A program made the translations under genes and the position numbers. A model generated the notes under the pieces. It worked only from the letters and a program-made list of their open reading frames with translations. It did not search any database and was not told the DNA's origin. Below are positions 52,255 through 61,506 of a stretch of DNA of 64,000 nt, piece by piece (positions within the stretch are counted from its first letter, which is position 1; every line of letters begins with the position of its first letter). Origin of the DNA: Dyella_B sp035503745 (lineage in GTDB: Bacteria > Pseudomonadota > Gammaproteobacteria > Xanthomonadales > Rhodanobacteraceae); the NCBI RefSeq assembly GCF_035503745.1, contig NZ_DATJTC010000035.1, positions 1-64,000 of the forward strand, given 5' to 3'.

Positions 52255-53178
52255 TCAATCGTGCCCGCGCATCAGGGTGGATTTGCCAAACAGCGATTCG
52301 ACCAGCTCCACCGCCAGCTTCGCGGTCTGGTTGCGCTTGTCGTAGGCCGGGTTCAATTCGACGATATCCAGCGAGCCCAGGCGCCCGGTGTCGGCGATCA
52401 TCTCCATGCATAGCTGCGCTTCGCGATACGTGGGCCCGCCGCGCACCGTGGTACCGACGCCGGGGGCGATGGACGGATCGAGGAAATCGACGTCGAAACT
52501 CACGTGCAGATGGGTGTCGGCATCGACGCCTTCGAGCGCCTCTTCCATCGTGCGCTTCATGCCTACTTCGTCGATATGGCGCATGTCGTAGATGTCCATA
52601 TTCGCTTCGCGCACCAGACGCTTCTCGCCTTCGTCAACCGAGCGGATGCCGATCTGGCGATAGACCTCGGGCGCGGTGGCGGGCACCGTGTCGCCGATCT
52701 GGACCAGTTCGCGCGGACCGTTGCCGCACAGGCACGCCACCGGCATGCCGTGGATGTTGCCCGACGGCGTCACCTGCGAGGTGTTGAAGTCGGCATGCGC
52801 GTCCAGCCATAGCACGCGCAACTTGCGCCCCTGCTCGCGGCAATGGCGCGCCACCGCGCTGATCGACCCGATCGCCAGGCAGTGATCACCGCCCAGCATG
52901 ATCGGCAGGCGGCCGGCTTGCAGCTCGTGATGAATCGCACCGTGCACCGCGGTATTCCATGCGATGACTTCGGGTAGATGCCGATAGCCCTGCTCCGGCG
53001 GCTGCCACGGATTCATCGGACCGTGCAGATTGCCCCGATCCACCACCTCCAGCCCGCGCCGGCGCAGCTTTTCGCCGAGCTGGGCGACACGCAGGGCCTC
53101 GGGCCCCATCGACGCACCGCGATGTCCGGCGCCGATATCGGTCGGCACGCCCACCAGTGCGATCACCTGCTTACCCAT
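52255..53178 (-). CDS. rocF: arginase
   Basis: 307 aa. Manganese ligands lie in LGGDHCLAIG, WLDAHADFNT and SFDVDFLDPS; the specificity loop is SGNIHGMP. Cleaves arginine to ornithine and urea. It stands alone, with trpS downstream and a tRNA gene upstream. No ornithine or urea pathway gene is adjacent. Confidence 0.94.
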   Translation of the reverse strand: MGKQVIALVGVPTDIGAGHRGASMGPEALRVAQLGEKLRRRGLEVVDRGNLHGPMNPWQPPEQGYRHLPEVIAWNTAVHGAIHHELQAGRLPIMLGGDHCLAIGSISAVARHCREQGRKLRVLWLDAHADFNTSQVTPSGNIHGMPVACLCGNGPRELVQIGDTVPATAPEVYRQIGIRSVDEGEKRLVREANMDIYDMRHIDEVGMKRTMEEALEGVDADTHLHVSFDVDFLDPSIAPGVGTTVRGGPTYREAQLCMEMIADTGRLGSLDIVELNPAYDKRNQTAKLAVELVESLFGKSTLMRGHD

Positions 53179-53350
53179 ACACCACGTATCCCGCGAAGCC
53201 TTGTAGAAGTATTCAAGTGTAGCCGCTTGGGCCGGTGGCAGGCGTTATGCCGTGGCGGCAAGGCTGGGGCCGGGCGCCGCCCGATGCGGCGTTTTCGCTG
53301 GATGGGCGGCCTGTGCCCGGCATCGCGGGGCGCCGCAGCGAACACAAAGA

Positions 53351-53426
53351 TGGTGCCGACACCCGGATTCGAACTGGGGACCTACCGCTTACAAGGCGGT
53401 TGCTCTACCAACTGAGCTATGCCGGC
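53351..53426 (-). tRNA. tRNA-Thr(UGU)
   Basis: A full cloverleaf on the minus strand. Acceptor arms GCCGGCA/TGTCGGC pair with one G-T; the D arm has AGCTCAGTTGGTAGAGC; anticodon loop CTTGTAA holds TGT; TTCGAAT marks the T loop. CCA is encoded (53353-53351). Confidence 0.96.
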
Positions 53427-53597
53427 ATGGCCGATTAGTTTATGCGATCCGGCAAGCGATGTCCGCCCCCGTCAGCTCGGGCAGGCGACGCTGACACCGC
53501 CGCCCGTTGCCTCGTTCGCCAATCTGTTATCCAAGCTAATGACAGAGCCGGCCACAAACCATTGAACAACCCGCCAGGTGGATCGGATTGCGCCGGC

Positions 53598-54323
53598 TCA
53601 AAAGCAGCCTGTGCTATGCGATCCGATGGCCGGATCGCGGATCTTGCTGCGCCAGTCGAAATGGCCGCTGTCGATGGGAATCAGGTCGAGCCAGTATTCG
53701 GGCACGGTTTCGGTGCGTTCGCTCATCTGCACCGGGAAGCCGGCGGCCTGGATCTGGTCGCGGCGCTTGCGTGCGTTGGCGGGGTCTTTGAACAGGCCCA
53801 GCGACACGGTGTTCTGGTCGTCGCCCGAACCGACTACGAAGTAATCCTGGATGTTGTGCGCGGCGAGTGCGCGCGCCTGCGCCAGCGCGGCGCCATGGCT
53901 GGGACTGGGCGGCAGATGCACCCACCATCCGCGGCTTTGCGTGGTCTGTTCCTGCCGCGCGCGTGCGCGCTGCACCTGCGCGCTGAGCGCGTTGCGCGCA
54001 ATGCGCAGATCTTCCTGCGTGGCGAACGGCCCCAGCGCCATGCATGCATAGCTCAGTGCATTGGTGGATGCGGGCGTCGAAGCGGCGCTCGCGGAAAGCG
54101 GCGATGCCGGTACGGGCGACGATGACGGCGCGGCCGGCGGCGTCACCGACGCCGCGCGCGCCACCGTGGCCGACGATGGCGGCAATTCGGACAGCAGACG
54201 CAGTTTCGGCACGCCGGGATCGGTGACGAACTGCCGGTGCACTTCGTCCTGGCCCAACAACAGCCATGCGCCCACGGCAATGTTGAGGGCGATCAGCAGC
54301 ACGAATAGCAGGCGCAGGAGCAT
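53598..54323 (-). CDS. SPOR domain membrane protein
   Basis: 241 aa. N-terminal membrane segment (MLLRLLFVLLIALNIAVGAW), a Pro/Ser/Ala-rich linker about 55-95 and a SPOR-like C-terminal domain (about 155-225; IQDYFVVGSGDDQNTVSLGLF). SPOR domains bind denuded peptidoglycan at septa. Same strand as coaX and birA; a repeat separates it from coaX. GTG 54335 is an alternative start. Confidence 0.83.
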   Translation of the reverse strand: MLLRLLFVLLIALNIAVGAWLLLGQDEVHRQFVTDPGVPKLRLLSELPPSSATVARAASVTPPAAPSSSPVPASPLSASAASTPASTNALSYACMALGPFATQEDLRIARNALSAQVQRARARQEQTTQSRGWWVHLPPSPSHGAALAQARALAAHNIQDYFVVGSGDDQNTVSLGLFKDPANARKRRDQIQAAGFPVQMSERTETVPEYWLDLIPIDSGHFDWRSKIRDPAIGSHSTGCF

Positions 54324-54355
54324 TCGACCATTCACCAACGGAAGATGACCGGATT

Positions 54356-54420
54356 CTAGGGCCTGTTTACCTTCTTGGCGTGGCCCGCGCCGGGAGCTGT
54401 TTGCGCGCCAGCCAAGAAAG
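54356..54420. repeat. REP-like element (half copy)
   Basis: CTAGGGCCTGTTTAC followed by GGCGTGGCCCGCGCCG matches the arms of the palindrome at 33826-33917. Its own hairpin pairs TTCTTGGC (54372-54379) with GCCAAGAA (54411-54418). It lies in the gap between coaX and the SPOR gene. Confidence 0.6.
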
Positions 54421-54481
54421 CGCGAAGGAGTGCACGTCTGTACACGATGGAGCCATGACGACGGATGGCATGCAAAAGCGC

Positions 54482-55240
54482 CTAGGGCGCGGTGGCCGCC
54501 GGATGTGCGTCGGCCCACACAAGCAACCCGCGCAGGACGCTGTCGGCGGCAAGCTCGCCCGGCACCGTCAGCAGCGGCAGCAGTAGATCGGCATCGCCGC
54601 CGTCCAGTAACAGGCGCACGGCGGTTTTCGATGACTGCTCGGCGATGCGCCGGGCGAAACGCTCCACCAGCGCCGCGGCCGCCAGCCAGCAGCCGGAAGC
54701 CACGGCATCGGCGGTGTTGTCGGCGATGTCGCGGATCGCGCCCGCCTGCGCCGGCCGCACGCGCGCGGTCGCGCCCAGCAAGGATTGCTGCATCAGCAAG
54801 GGACCGGGTGCGATCAATCCGCCCAGATGCGTGCCGTCGGCACCGAGTGCATCGAGGGTCAGCGCAGTGCCGATGCCTGCCAGCACACACGGCGCGTGTC
54901 CGGCCGCATGTGCGGCAACCATCGCCAGGAAGCGGTCCACGCCCAACCGCTGCGGCTCGGCGTAGGCGTTACGCACGCCGCAGGCTTCGGCGGGCGTCCG
55001 CACCCAGGTGACGTCGCGCGCGAACGTCCCGGCGACGATTTTTTCCACGTCCGCCTCGCGCGCGGCATCCACCACCGATGCACCGACGACGCGCGCCGGT
55101 CGTGGCATGTCTCGCCATGCGCTTGCCAGGGCCGTCGGCACATCGTCATTCCATGCCAGCGCGCCGCGCGCGGACCAGCCGTTTGCGCTGGCGAGGGCCC
55201 ACTTTAAGCGCGTATTGCCCAGATCGAGCAGCAGCCTCAT
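54482..55240 (-). CDS. coaX: type III pantothenate kinase
   Basis: 252 aa. First step of coenzyme A synthesis. N-terminal phosphate loop LLLDLGNTRLKWAL, then GVDRFLAMVAAH and GIGTALTLDALG, and GGLIAPGP, typical of the ASKHA fold. Overlaps the birA stop (ATGA), as is common for this pair. Confidence 0.93.
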   Translation of the reverse strand: MRLLLDLGNTRLKWALASANGWSARGALAWNDDVPTALASAWRDMPRPARVVGASVVDAAREADVEKIVAGTFARDVTWVRTPAEACGVRNAYAEPQRLGVDRFLAMVAAHAAGHAPCVLAGIGTALTLDALGADGTHLGGLIAPGPLLMQQSLLGATARVRPAQAGAIRDIADNTADAVASGCWLAAAALVERFARRIAEQSSKTAVRLLLDGGDADLLLPLLTVPGELAADSVLRGLLVWADAHPAATAP

Positions 55241-56208
55241 GCGCGACGCACCGTGACGTCCGCGCTGTCGATGCGATGCAGACCCGCCGGAGTTTGCAAC
55301 TGCAGCGCGCCGCGCGCATCGATGCCGGCGCCGACGCCATCGAGGTCGCCGCTCGCGCCGCTGACGCGCAGCGGAATGCCGCGCAAGGCATCATGCTCGG
55401 CGTATTCGTCGACGAAGGCGGCGAAGCCTTCGCGCTCGAACTGGTCCAGCCCCTCGACCAGGCTAGTAACCAGGGCGGCCACCGCGCGGTTTCGGTCTGG
55501 CGGCACGCCGTGGGCAAGATCGGCCAGGTCGCTTACCGGCTGGCCGGCCTGCTCGCGCAACGCGGGGGTCAGGCGCAGATTGAGTCCGATGCCGATCACT
55601 GCCGCGCACGGCCCCTGATACTCGCCGCTGAGTTCGACCAGGATGCCGGCCAGTTTGCCGCTTTGGGCCAGCACGTCGTTGGGCCATTTCAGGCGCGCGC
55701 CGGCGATGCCCAGGGCGTGCAGCGCGCGCAGCACGATCACGCCGGTCGCCAGCGACAAGCCCGACAGGGACGCGAAACCGGCCTCGAACCGCTTCAGGCA
55801 CGACAGATAGATATTCAGCCCCGGCGGCGACAACCAGCTGCGTCCGCGCCGGCCGCGCCCGGCTGTCTGGGTTTCGGCCAGCACGACGCTGAAATCCGGC
55901 GCCGCGATGCCCCGCCGTTGCAACGCGCTGGAGGTGGAATCGAGTTCCCAGTGCACCTCCAGCACGCCCAGGCGGCGAGCGACGGCTGCCGGCAAATCGG
56001 CCCGGATGGCCGATTCGTCCAGCATGTGGATCGGCCAGGGCAGCCGGTAGCCGGCCGCGCCGGCCGATTCAATCGGCACGCCACGGTGGCGCAGCGCCTG
56101 GATCTGCTTCCAGACCGCGGCGCGCGTGACGCCGGTGTCGGCGGCAAGACGGGAGCCCGAGAGCGGCTCCCCGGTGGCCAGGGCGGCCAGAAGTTGGTGC
56201 GGCTGCAT
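55237..56208 (-). CDS. birA: biotin--protein ligase / biotin operon repressor
   Basis: 323 aa. N-terminal winged helix (about 3-55; SGSRLAADTGVTRAAVWKQI) and the ligase domain with TQTAGRGRRGRSWLSPPG (biotin/AMP loop) and LKWPNDVLAQSGKLAGIL, then a C-terminal SH3-like part. Both the DNA-binding and enzyme parts are whole. ATG 56208 is the family start. coaX overlaps its stop. Confidence 0.94.
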   Translation of the reverse strand: MQPHQLLAALATGEPLSGSRLAADTGVTRAAVWKQIQALRHRGVPIESAGAAGYRLPWPIHMLDESAIRADLPAAVARRLGVLEVHWELDSTSSALQRRGIAAPDFSVVLAETQTAGRGRRGRSWLSPPGLNIYLSCLKRFEAGFASLSGLSLATGVIVLRALHALGIAGARLKWPNDVLAQSGKLAGILVELSGEYQGPCAAVIGIGLNLRLTPALREQAGQPVSDLADLAHGVPPDRNRAVAALVTSLVEGLDQFEREGFAAFVDEYAEHDALRGIPLRVSGASGDLDGVGAGIDARGALQLQTPAGLHRIDSADVTVRRA

Positions 56209-56288
56209 GGGTCTCAGTCTTCCTGGAGACGTTCGACCCGATGCGGGTGCGCAAGGGAATGGGAAGCAAAACATGACATCGAGCCATT

Positions 56289-56325
56289 CTATGGCCTGTT
56301 TACCCTGTTGGCGTAGCCCGCGCCG
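56289..56325. repeat. REP-like element (half copy)
   Basis: CTATGGCCTGTTTAC then GGCGTAGCCCGCGCCG, nearly the same half-site as 54356 and the arms of 33826-33917. It lies between birA and the secreted-protein gene. Confidence 0.55.
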
Positions 56326-56413
56326 CAAAGTCGCCGGGGCCTGGCACTGGCATCGGAGGGGCCTTTCTGGGACTATCCAGGCGATAGGCTCACCGCCTTA
56401 GGGGCTAATCGCC

Positions 56414-56761
56414 ATGCGTGCCATTCCACTGATGCTTGCTAGCGTGCTGATGTTGGGCACCTGCGCCAATGTGTCGGCGACGGGTACCTCGACCACGGGC
56501 AATACCTCCGGCTGCAACTGCAACAACCCGTCGGGCGAGCATGCCGCCAGCCACGAATCGGCCGCCACCGGCGGCGATGCGCTCAACCTTCCGCGCGCGA
56601 GCGGCAGCACCCGTTCGGACAACAGCACCAGCCACGCCGGCAGCACTACCGGCAGCGACGAAAGCGCCACGCACCTGGGCGGCGGCGATGCCGCAACGTC
56701 CGGTTCCGCACACAGTTCGGGCCTGGGCTGGCAGTCGCTGCTGCCCGGCTCCATCCAGTAA
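56414..56761 (+). CDS. secreted Ser/Gly/Thr-rich protein of unknown function
   Basis: Not recognised. 115 aa with a signal peptide (MRAIPLMLASVLMLGTCANVSA) and a low-complexity mature part rich in Ser, Gly, Thr and Asn, with CNC near residue 34. A Cys at 17 (MLGTC) could be a lipobox-like site but is not typical. It ends GWQSLLPGSIQ. Possibly a surface or stress protein. No near neighbour helps. Confidence 0.65.
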   Translation: MRAIPLMLASVLMLGTCANVSATGTSTTGNTSGCNCNNPSGEHAASHESAATGGDALNLPRASGSTRSDNSTSHAGSTTGSDESATHLGGGDAATSGSAHSSGLGWQSLLPGSIQ

Positions 56762-56818
56762 AGCGCGCGGCGCTTCCCTTGCACACCTAAGCGGATCGCC
56801 GTCCGCGCCTTGCCGCGC

Positions 56819-58249
56819 TCAGTCGGGCGGCAATTGCACGCTGAAGCGCGCGCCGCCCAATTCCGGTGAACGGTCCACGGTCAGTTCGCCGTTATAGGCG
56901 CGCACGATGTCCTGCACGATGGACAGGCCGATGCCATGGCCCTGCACGCGCTCATCGCCACGCACGCCGCGCTGCAGGACTTTCTCGATCTTGTCCTCGT
57001 CGATGCCGGGGCCGTCGTCTTCCACGCTGAGCAGCATGCCCGAGCGCTGCTGACGCCCGGATTGCGGCTGCGTCTTGACCACCAGCAGCACGTGGTGGCT
57101 GGCCCATTTGAACGCGTTCTCCAGCAGGTTGCCCATCAGTTCGAGCAAGTCGCCCTGCTCACCGTAGAAGGCCGCACCGTCGTCGATGTCGAATTCGCAC
57201 AGCACGTTCTTGGCGGCGTAGACCTTTTCCAGGCTTTGCACCAGATCTTCGGCGTGTCCGGCGATCGGTACCGCGCTGGCGAAGGTCTGCCGTCCGCCGG
57301 TGGCCGCGCGCGCGAGCTGGTAGGCTACCAGTTCGTCCATGCGGCGCACTTGATCGAGCGCGGGCATGCGCGCGGCGGCGGGTATCTCGCTGGCCGATTC
57401 CAGTTGCGAACGCATCACCGCCAGCGGTGTCTTCAAGCTGTGCGCCAGGTCCGCCAGCGTGTTGCGATAGCGCGTGCGCTGTTCGCGTTCGCTGTCGATG
57501 AAGGCGTTGATGCGCTCGGTGAGGCCGGTCAGTTCCAGCGGATACTGGCTGTCCAGGTGATCGCTGTCGCCGCGCTCCACGCGCGTCATGTCGTTGGCCA
57601 CCCTGCGCAGCGGCGTAAGGCTCCAGCGCAGCAGCAGCAGCTGCAGCACGATCAGCATGACGCCGAGCGTAGCCAGCCAGCCCACCAGGCTGCGCCGGTA
57701 CACCTCATTGTTGCCGACCAGCTCTTCTTCGGTCTGCGCGACGGTGAAGGTCAGGCGCACGGGCGGGCGGTCGGCCATGTCCAGCGCCACGCCGAAGCTG
57801 TAGTAGTAAAGCCGCCCAAGTTCGGTATCGACCGGCCCGACGAATTGCTGCTGCCCCGGATCGAGGCGATGCAGGAAGCTGAAATCCCGCCCCAGCGCGG
57901 AGGAGGATTCCCAGTGGAACCCGTTTTCGCCCAGCACCACCGCGTACAGGCCCGAGCCGGGCCGCGAGAACATCGGGTCGGGCGGCGAATCGGGCAACAG
58001 GGGCGTGCCGTCGCGCCGCGGATCGGTGCCGGCGATATAGGTTATGACGTAATCGTGCAGCCGGTCCTGCAGCTTGTTGAGCTCGCTGGCCGAATAAGTG
58101 CGCGACAGCGTCCAGCCGATGGCGCCGAGAAAGGCCGCCAGTACCAGGCCGGTGGCCAGGGCCGCGCGCGCCGCCCGGGAAAACGGGCGGCGCGCGGCTG
58201 CATCATTCGTCTTCGCTTCGAGGGATGGCAAAGCGATACCCGCGTCCAC
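56819..58249 (-). CDS. phoQ: PhoQ-like sensor histidine kinase
   Basis: 476 aa. Two membrane segments (about 25-47 and 188-208), a periplasmic sensor between, HAMP, HisKA (LADLAHSLKTPLAVM) and HATPase (NLLENAFKWA, GPGIDEDK, GHGIGLSIV). It matches the kinase paired with PhoP in xanthomonads. No ATG is available; GTG 58249 overlaps phoP by 47 bases, and TTG or later GTG codons are possible. Likely Mg- or peptide-sensing, inferred. Confidence 0.85.
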   Translation of the reverse strand: MDAGIALPSLEAKTNDAAARRPFSRAARAALATGLVLAAFLGAIGWTLSRTYSASELNKLQDRLHDYVITYIAGTDPRRDGTPLLPDSPPDPMFSRPGSGLYAVVLGENGFHWESSSALGRDFSFLHRLDPGQQQFVGPVDTELGRLYYYSFGVALDMADRPPVRLTFTVAQTEEELVGNNEVYRRSLVGWLATLGVMLIVLQLLLLRWSLTPLRRVANDMTRVERGDSDHLDSQYPLELTGLTERINAFIDSEREQRTRYRNTLADLAHSLKTPLAVMRSQLESASEIPAAARMPALDQVRRMDELVAYQLARAATGGRQTFASAVPIAGHAEDLVQSLEKVYAAKNVLCEFDIDDGAAFYGEQGDLLELMGNLLENAFKWASHHVLLVVKTQPQSGRQQRSGMLLSVEDDGPGIDEDKIEKVLQRGVRGDERVQGHGIGLSIVQDIVRAYNGELTVDRSPELGGARFSVQLPPD

Positions 58250-58889
58250 GCACCGTTTCGATGGGCTTCATCGTACCCTCCGAATCGAGCTTCCTGCGCA
58301 AGCGGCCGATGAAAACCTCCAGTACGTTCGAATCGCGGTCGAAGTCCTGCTGGTAGATGTGCTCGGTGAGGTCCGCCTTGGACACCAGCTCGCCGGCATG
58401 CAGCATCAGGTATTCGAGCACCTTGTATTCGTAGCTGGTGAGGTCCACCGCCTTGCCGTCCACCGACACCGTCTGCGCGGTGGTGTCCAGCTTGATCGGG
58501 CCGCAGGCCAGCACCGGCTTGGACCAGCCACTCGCGCGCCGTACCAGCGCGTTGATGCGGGCGAGCAGCTCCTCGACGTGGAAAGGCTTGACCAGGTAGT
58601 CGTCGGCGCCGTGCTTCAAGCCTTCGACCTTGTCCTGCCAGCTGCCGCGCGCCGTGAGGATCAGGATGGGATAACGCTGGCCGGCCTCGCGCAGCGCCTT
58701 GACCAGATCCATGCCCGACATCTTGGGCAGGCCAAGGTCGATGATGGCCAGATCGAATGGCACCTCACGACCCAGGTAGATACCTTCTTCGCCATCCTGG
58801 GCCGTATCCACCGCAAACCCGTCGCGCTTCAGGCGCGCCGCGAGTGTCTCTCGCAGCGGCGCTTCGTCTTCGACCAGGAGGATGCGCAT
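58203..58889 (-). CDS. phoP: PhoP-like response regulator
   Basis: 228 aa. Receiver with E7-D8, phospho-Asp D51 in AIIDLGLPKMSG, LTARG and KPF; then an OmpR-type DNA-binding domain (about 125-222; DRDSNVLEVFIGRLRRKL). The ATG overlaps the stop of the PepSY gene (TGATG), so the three genes form one operon. Confidence 0.9.
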   Translation of the reverse strand: MRILLVEDEAPLRETLAARLKRDGFAVDTAQDGEEGIYLGREVPFDLAIIDLGLPKMSGMDLVKALREAGQRYPILILTARGSWQDKVEGLKHGADDYLVKPFHVEELLARINALVRRASGWSKPVLACGPIKLDTTAQTVSVDGKAVDLTSYEYKVLEYLMLHAGELVSKADLTEHIYQQDFDRDSNVLEVFIGRLRRKLDSEGTMKPIETVRGRGYRFAIPRSEDE

Positions 58890-59212
58890 CAGTGTTTCTC
58901 CTTCTTGTTGCTTCCGCCATTGGGGAACTTCTTGTTGGAGGGCTGTGCCGCAGCGGGCGCGCGCCCGGGCTCGGCAGGCACGGCAAGCACGCGCACATGG
59001 CCTTCGGGCGTTAGTACCTTGATGCGGTACTCCACCCTGCGTCCGATGTGGCGCGGCTCGGCCGAAAGCACTTTGCCGCCTTCACGTTGCTGCACTTGCT
59101 GTACTGCTTGCTCAAGGCTCAGGCCGGACGGGGGCGCCGAAGACTGAGCATGGGCCACACCGGCCATGAGCACGCCCGCGGCGACCGTCCATGCTAGTAA
59201 CTTAGAACCCAT
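58889..59212 (-). CDS. secreted PepSY-domain protein
   Basis: 107 aa. Signal peptide ending AHAQS, a PepSY-like core (LSLEQAVQQVQQREGGKVLSAE with RRVEYRIKVLTPEGHVRVL; both shown in part) and a Lys/Asn-rich tail. Such proteins often sit just before phoPQ-type genes and may tune the sensor. ATG 59212 is used; the frame extends to 59320 without support. Confidence 0.78.
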   Translation of the reverse strand: MGSKLLAWTVAAGVLMAGVAHAQSSAPPSGLSLEQAVQQVQQREGGKVLSAEPRHIGRRVEYRIKVLTPEGHVRVLAVPAEPGRAPAAAQPSNKKFPNGGSNKKEKH

Positions 59213-59333
59213 AATCCCATGATGAATGCCGGCCGACCCCGGCCGAAGCGACATACTGCGCAACCGGGGCTGAATACTGCCCGGACGGCCGTTACAGCCT
59301 GGGGATCTAAGCACATCCATAGCATCAAAAGCC

Positions 59334-60332
59334 CTAAGCCGCCGCCATCGCGGGGGCCAGGGCCTGCTCGATCAACGCCCAGCCCGCGCCGGCCAGGTGC
59401 GCACCCTCGCTCAGGGCGCGACGGAAGCCACGCGCACCGGGCTGCCCTTGGTACAGGCCCAGCAGGTGCCGGGTGATGTGCTTGAGCGCGGTGCCGCGCG
59501 CCAGCTCGGCCTCGATGTAGGGCCGCATATGGTGCAGGACGCTTTCGCGCGAGGGCATCGGCACGCCATGCAGCGCCGCTTCGACCCGCGCAAGCACGTA
59601 AGGATCATGGTACGCCGCGCGCCCCAGCATCACCCCATCGACGTGATCCAGATGCTCGCGCACCGCATCGACCGTGGTGATGCCGCCGTTGATCGCCACG
59701 AGCAGCTGCGGAAACTCGCGCTTGAGCCGGTAGACGCGCTGATAGTCGAGCGGCGGAATCTCGCGATTCTCCTTCGGCGACAGGCCCTGCAGCCACGCCT
59801 TGCGCGCATGCACGATCAACACTTCCACACCCGCCGCCAGCATGGTCTGGGTGAAATACTGCAGGTCGGCGTATTCGTCCTGGTCGTCCACCCCGATGCG
59901 GCACTTCACCGTCACCGGCACCGCGACCGCGTCGCGCATCGCCTTCACGCAATCGCCTACCAGCAGGGGCTCGCGCATCAGGCACGCGCCGAAGCGACCC
60001 GATTGCACGCGGTCGGATGGACAGCCCACGTTGAGATTGATCTCGTCATAACCGGCCTGCGCGCCCAACCGCGCCGCCTGGGCCAGCTCGCGCGGATCGC
60101 TGCCGCCCAGTTGCAACGCCACGGGATGTTCCTGCTGGCTGTGCTCGAGCAGACGCAACTGCTTGCCCCGCACCAGCGCGGCGCTGGTCACCATTTCGGT
60201 GTACAGCAGCGCGTGCGGCGAAAGCAGGCGATGGAAATAACGGCAATGGCGATCGGTCCAGTCCATCATCGGTGCGACGGACAGGCGCCAGGGCGAGCCG
60301 GGGGAGGCCAATGGGGAAGTTACCAGTGTCAT
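59334..60332 (-). CDS. dusA: tRNA-dihydrouridine(20/20a) synthase
   Basis: 332 aa. FMN-dependent tRNA reductase. APMMDWTDRHCRYFHR, the active-site Cys in NVGCPSDRVQSGRFGACLM, HARKAWLQGLSPKENR and INGGITT are DusA signatures. ATG 60332 (MTLVTSPLAS) is used; the frame opens at 60383. Confidence 0.95.
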   Translation of the reverse strand: MTLVTSPLASPGSPWRLSVAPMMDWTDRHCRYFHRLLSPHALLYTEMVTSAALVRGKQLRLLEHSQQEHPVALQLGGSDPRELAQAARLGAQAGYDEINLNVGCPSDRVQSGRFGACLMREPLLVGDCVKAMRDAVAVPVTVKCRIGVDDQDEYADLQYFTQTMLAAGVEVLIVHARKAWLQGLSPKENREIPPLDYQRVYRLKREFPQLLVAINGGITTVDAVREHLDHVDGVMLGRAAYHDPYVLARVEAALHGVPMPSRESVLHHMRPYIEAELARGTALKHITRHLLGLYQGQPGARGFRRALSEGAHLAGAGWALIEQALAPAMAAA

Positions 60333-60705
60333 GCCCGGCCATTGTCGCGGATTGGCGGGCGCAGCGAAACGCTTGCCCGGCACCGCCGCCCAGGCCAGGC
60401 AGCAGGCCTAGGGCAAAGCATCGGCCGATGACGCACCCGCCACGGGCATAGGCGGCGCCCTCCACTTGATGAAGCGGCCGCCAGTCCATACATGCCCCCA
60501 AGCCGCACCGCCCGGCATGCCGCCCCGCATCGACCGACCGTCGTCAAGGGCCGATACGGGCGTGCGTGGCGCCGATCGCGTAAAATGCGCGGGCGGCCAC
60601 GATCCCCAAGCAGCTCAGCCAGGCATGCGGCAACCGCGAGCCCTCGCCAATCCCGCTCAAGCCGTGGCCCGCTCCCCCCCTTTTGCAACCCGAGAAAACC
60701 TCACC
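60333..60705. other. 373-base gap between dusA and fpr
   Basis: No gene supported. A TAAAAT -10-like box at 60581-60586 inside CGCGTAAAATGCGCG may be the fpr promoter, leaving a leader of about 115 bases. An open frame reaches back to 60466, but its N-terminus is not like Fpr. Confidence 0.4.
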
Positions 60706-61482
60706 ATGGTGGCTTTGGCGACCGAACAAGTTATCGACGTGCATCACTGGAACGAAAGCCTTTTCAGTTTCCGTACCACGCGCGATCCGGGCTTTCGCTT
60801 CGACAGCGGACAGTTCGTGATGATCGGCCTGGAAGTGGACGGCCGTCCGCTGATGCGTGCCTATTCCATTGCCAGCGCGGCGTGGGAAGAGCACCTGGAA
60901 TTTTTCTCGATCAAGGTGGAAAACGGCCCGCTCACTTCGCGCCTGCAGCACCTCAAGCCCGGCGACAGCCTTAACGTGAGCCGCAAGCCCACCGGCACGC
61001 TGGTGCTGACCGATTTAAAGCCCGGCAAGCATCTTTACCTGCTCGGCACCGGCACGGGGCTGGCGCCTTTCATGAGCATCATCCGCGATCCGGAAACCTA
61101 CGAGCGCTACGAAAAAATCGTGCTGGCGCACGGCGTGCGCAACATCAGCGACCTGGCGTATTCGCACTACCTGCAACACGAACTGCCCCAGCACGACTAT
61201 CTGGGCGAGCTGGTGCGCGAAAAGCTGATCTACTACCCCACGGTGACGCGCGAGGCGTTCCGCAACCGCGGCCGCATCACCGACAACATCGTCGACGGCG
61301 CGATGAGCCAGGCCATCGGCCTGTCGCAGCTCAACCCGGACACCGATCGCCTGATGCTATGCGGCAGCCCCGCGATGCTCGACGACCTCTGCGCACTGCT
61401 CGATGCACGCGGCTTCCAGGCCTCGCCACGCACGCGCGAGCCGGGCGACTACGTGATCGAGCGCGCCTTCGTCGAAAAGTAA
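60706..61482 (+). CDS. fpr: ferredoxin--NADP(+) reductase
   Basis: 258 aa. FAD domain with RAYSIAS (FAD) and GPLTSRLQHLKPGD; NADP domain with LGTGTGLAPFMS and LCGSPAML; C-terminal REPGDYVIERAFVEK, with Lys last. Bacterial subclass I Fpr; supplies electrons to ferredoxin or flavodoxin. ATG 60706 begins MVALATEQV, like relatives. Confidence 0.94.
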   Translation: MVALATEQVIDVHHWNESLFSFRTTRDPGFRFDSGQFVMIGLEVDGRPLMRAYSIASAAWEEHLEFFSIKVENGPLTSRLQHLKPGDSLNVSRKPTGTLVLTDLKPGKHLYLLGTGTGLAPFMSIIRDPETYERYEKIVLAHGVRNISDLAYSHYLQHELPQHDYLGELVREKLIYYPTVTREAFRNRGRITDNIVDGAMSQAIGLSQLNPDTDRLMLCGSPAMLDDLCALLDARGFQASPRTREPGDYVIERAFVEK

Positions 61483-61506
61483 GGCACCAGGGCGGCGCGC
61501 GATCGC

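Noticed and set aside
56289..56310. PhoP-box-like TGTTTA-N5-TTGGCG before the PhoPQ region
   Set aside because: It is part of the dispersed REP-like half-site, present elsewhere away from any Pho-type gene, and the second half does not match.
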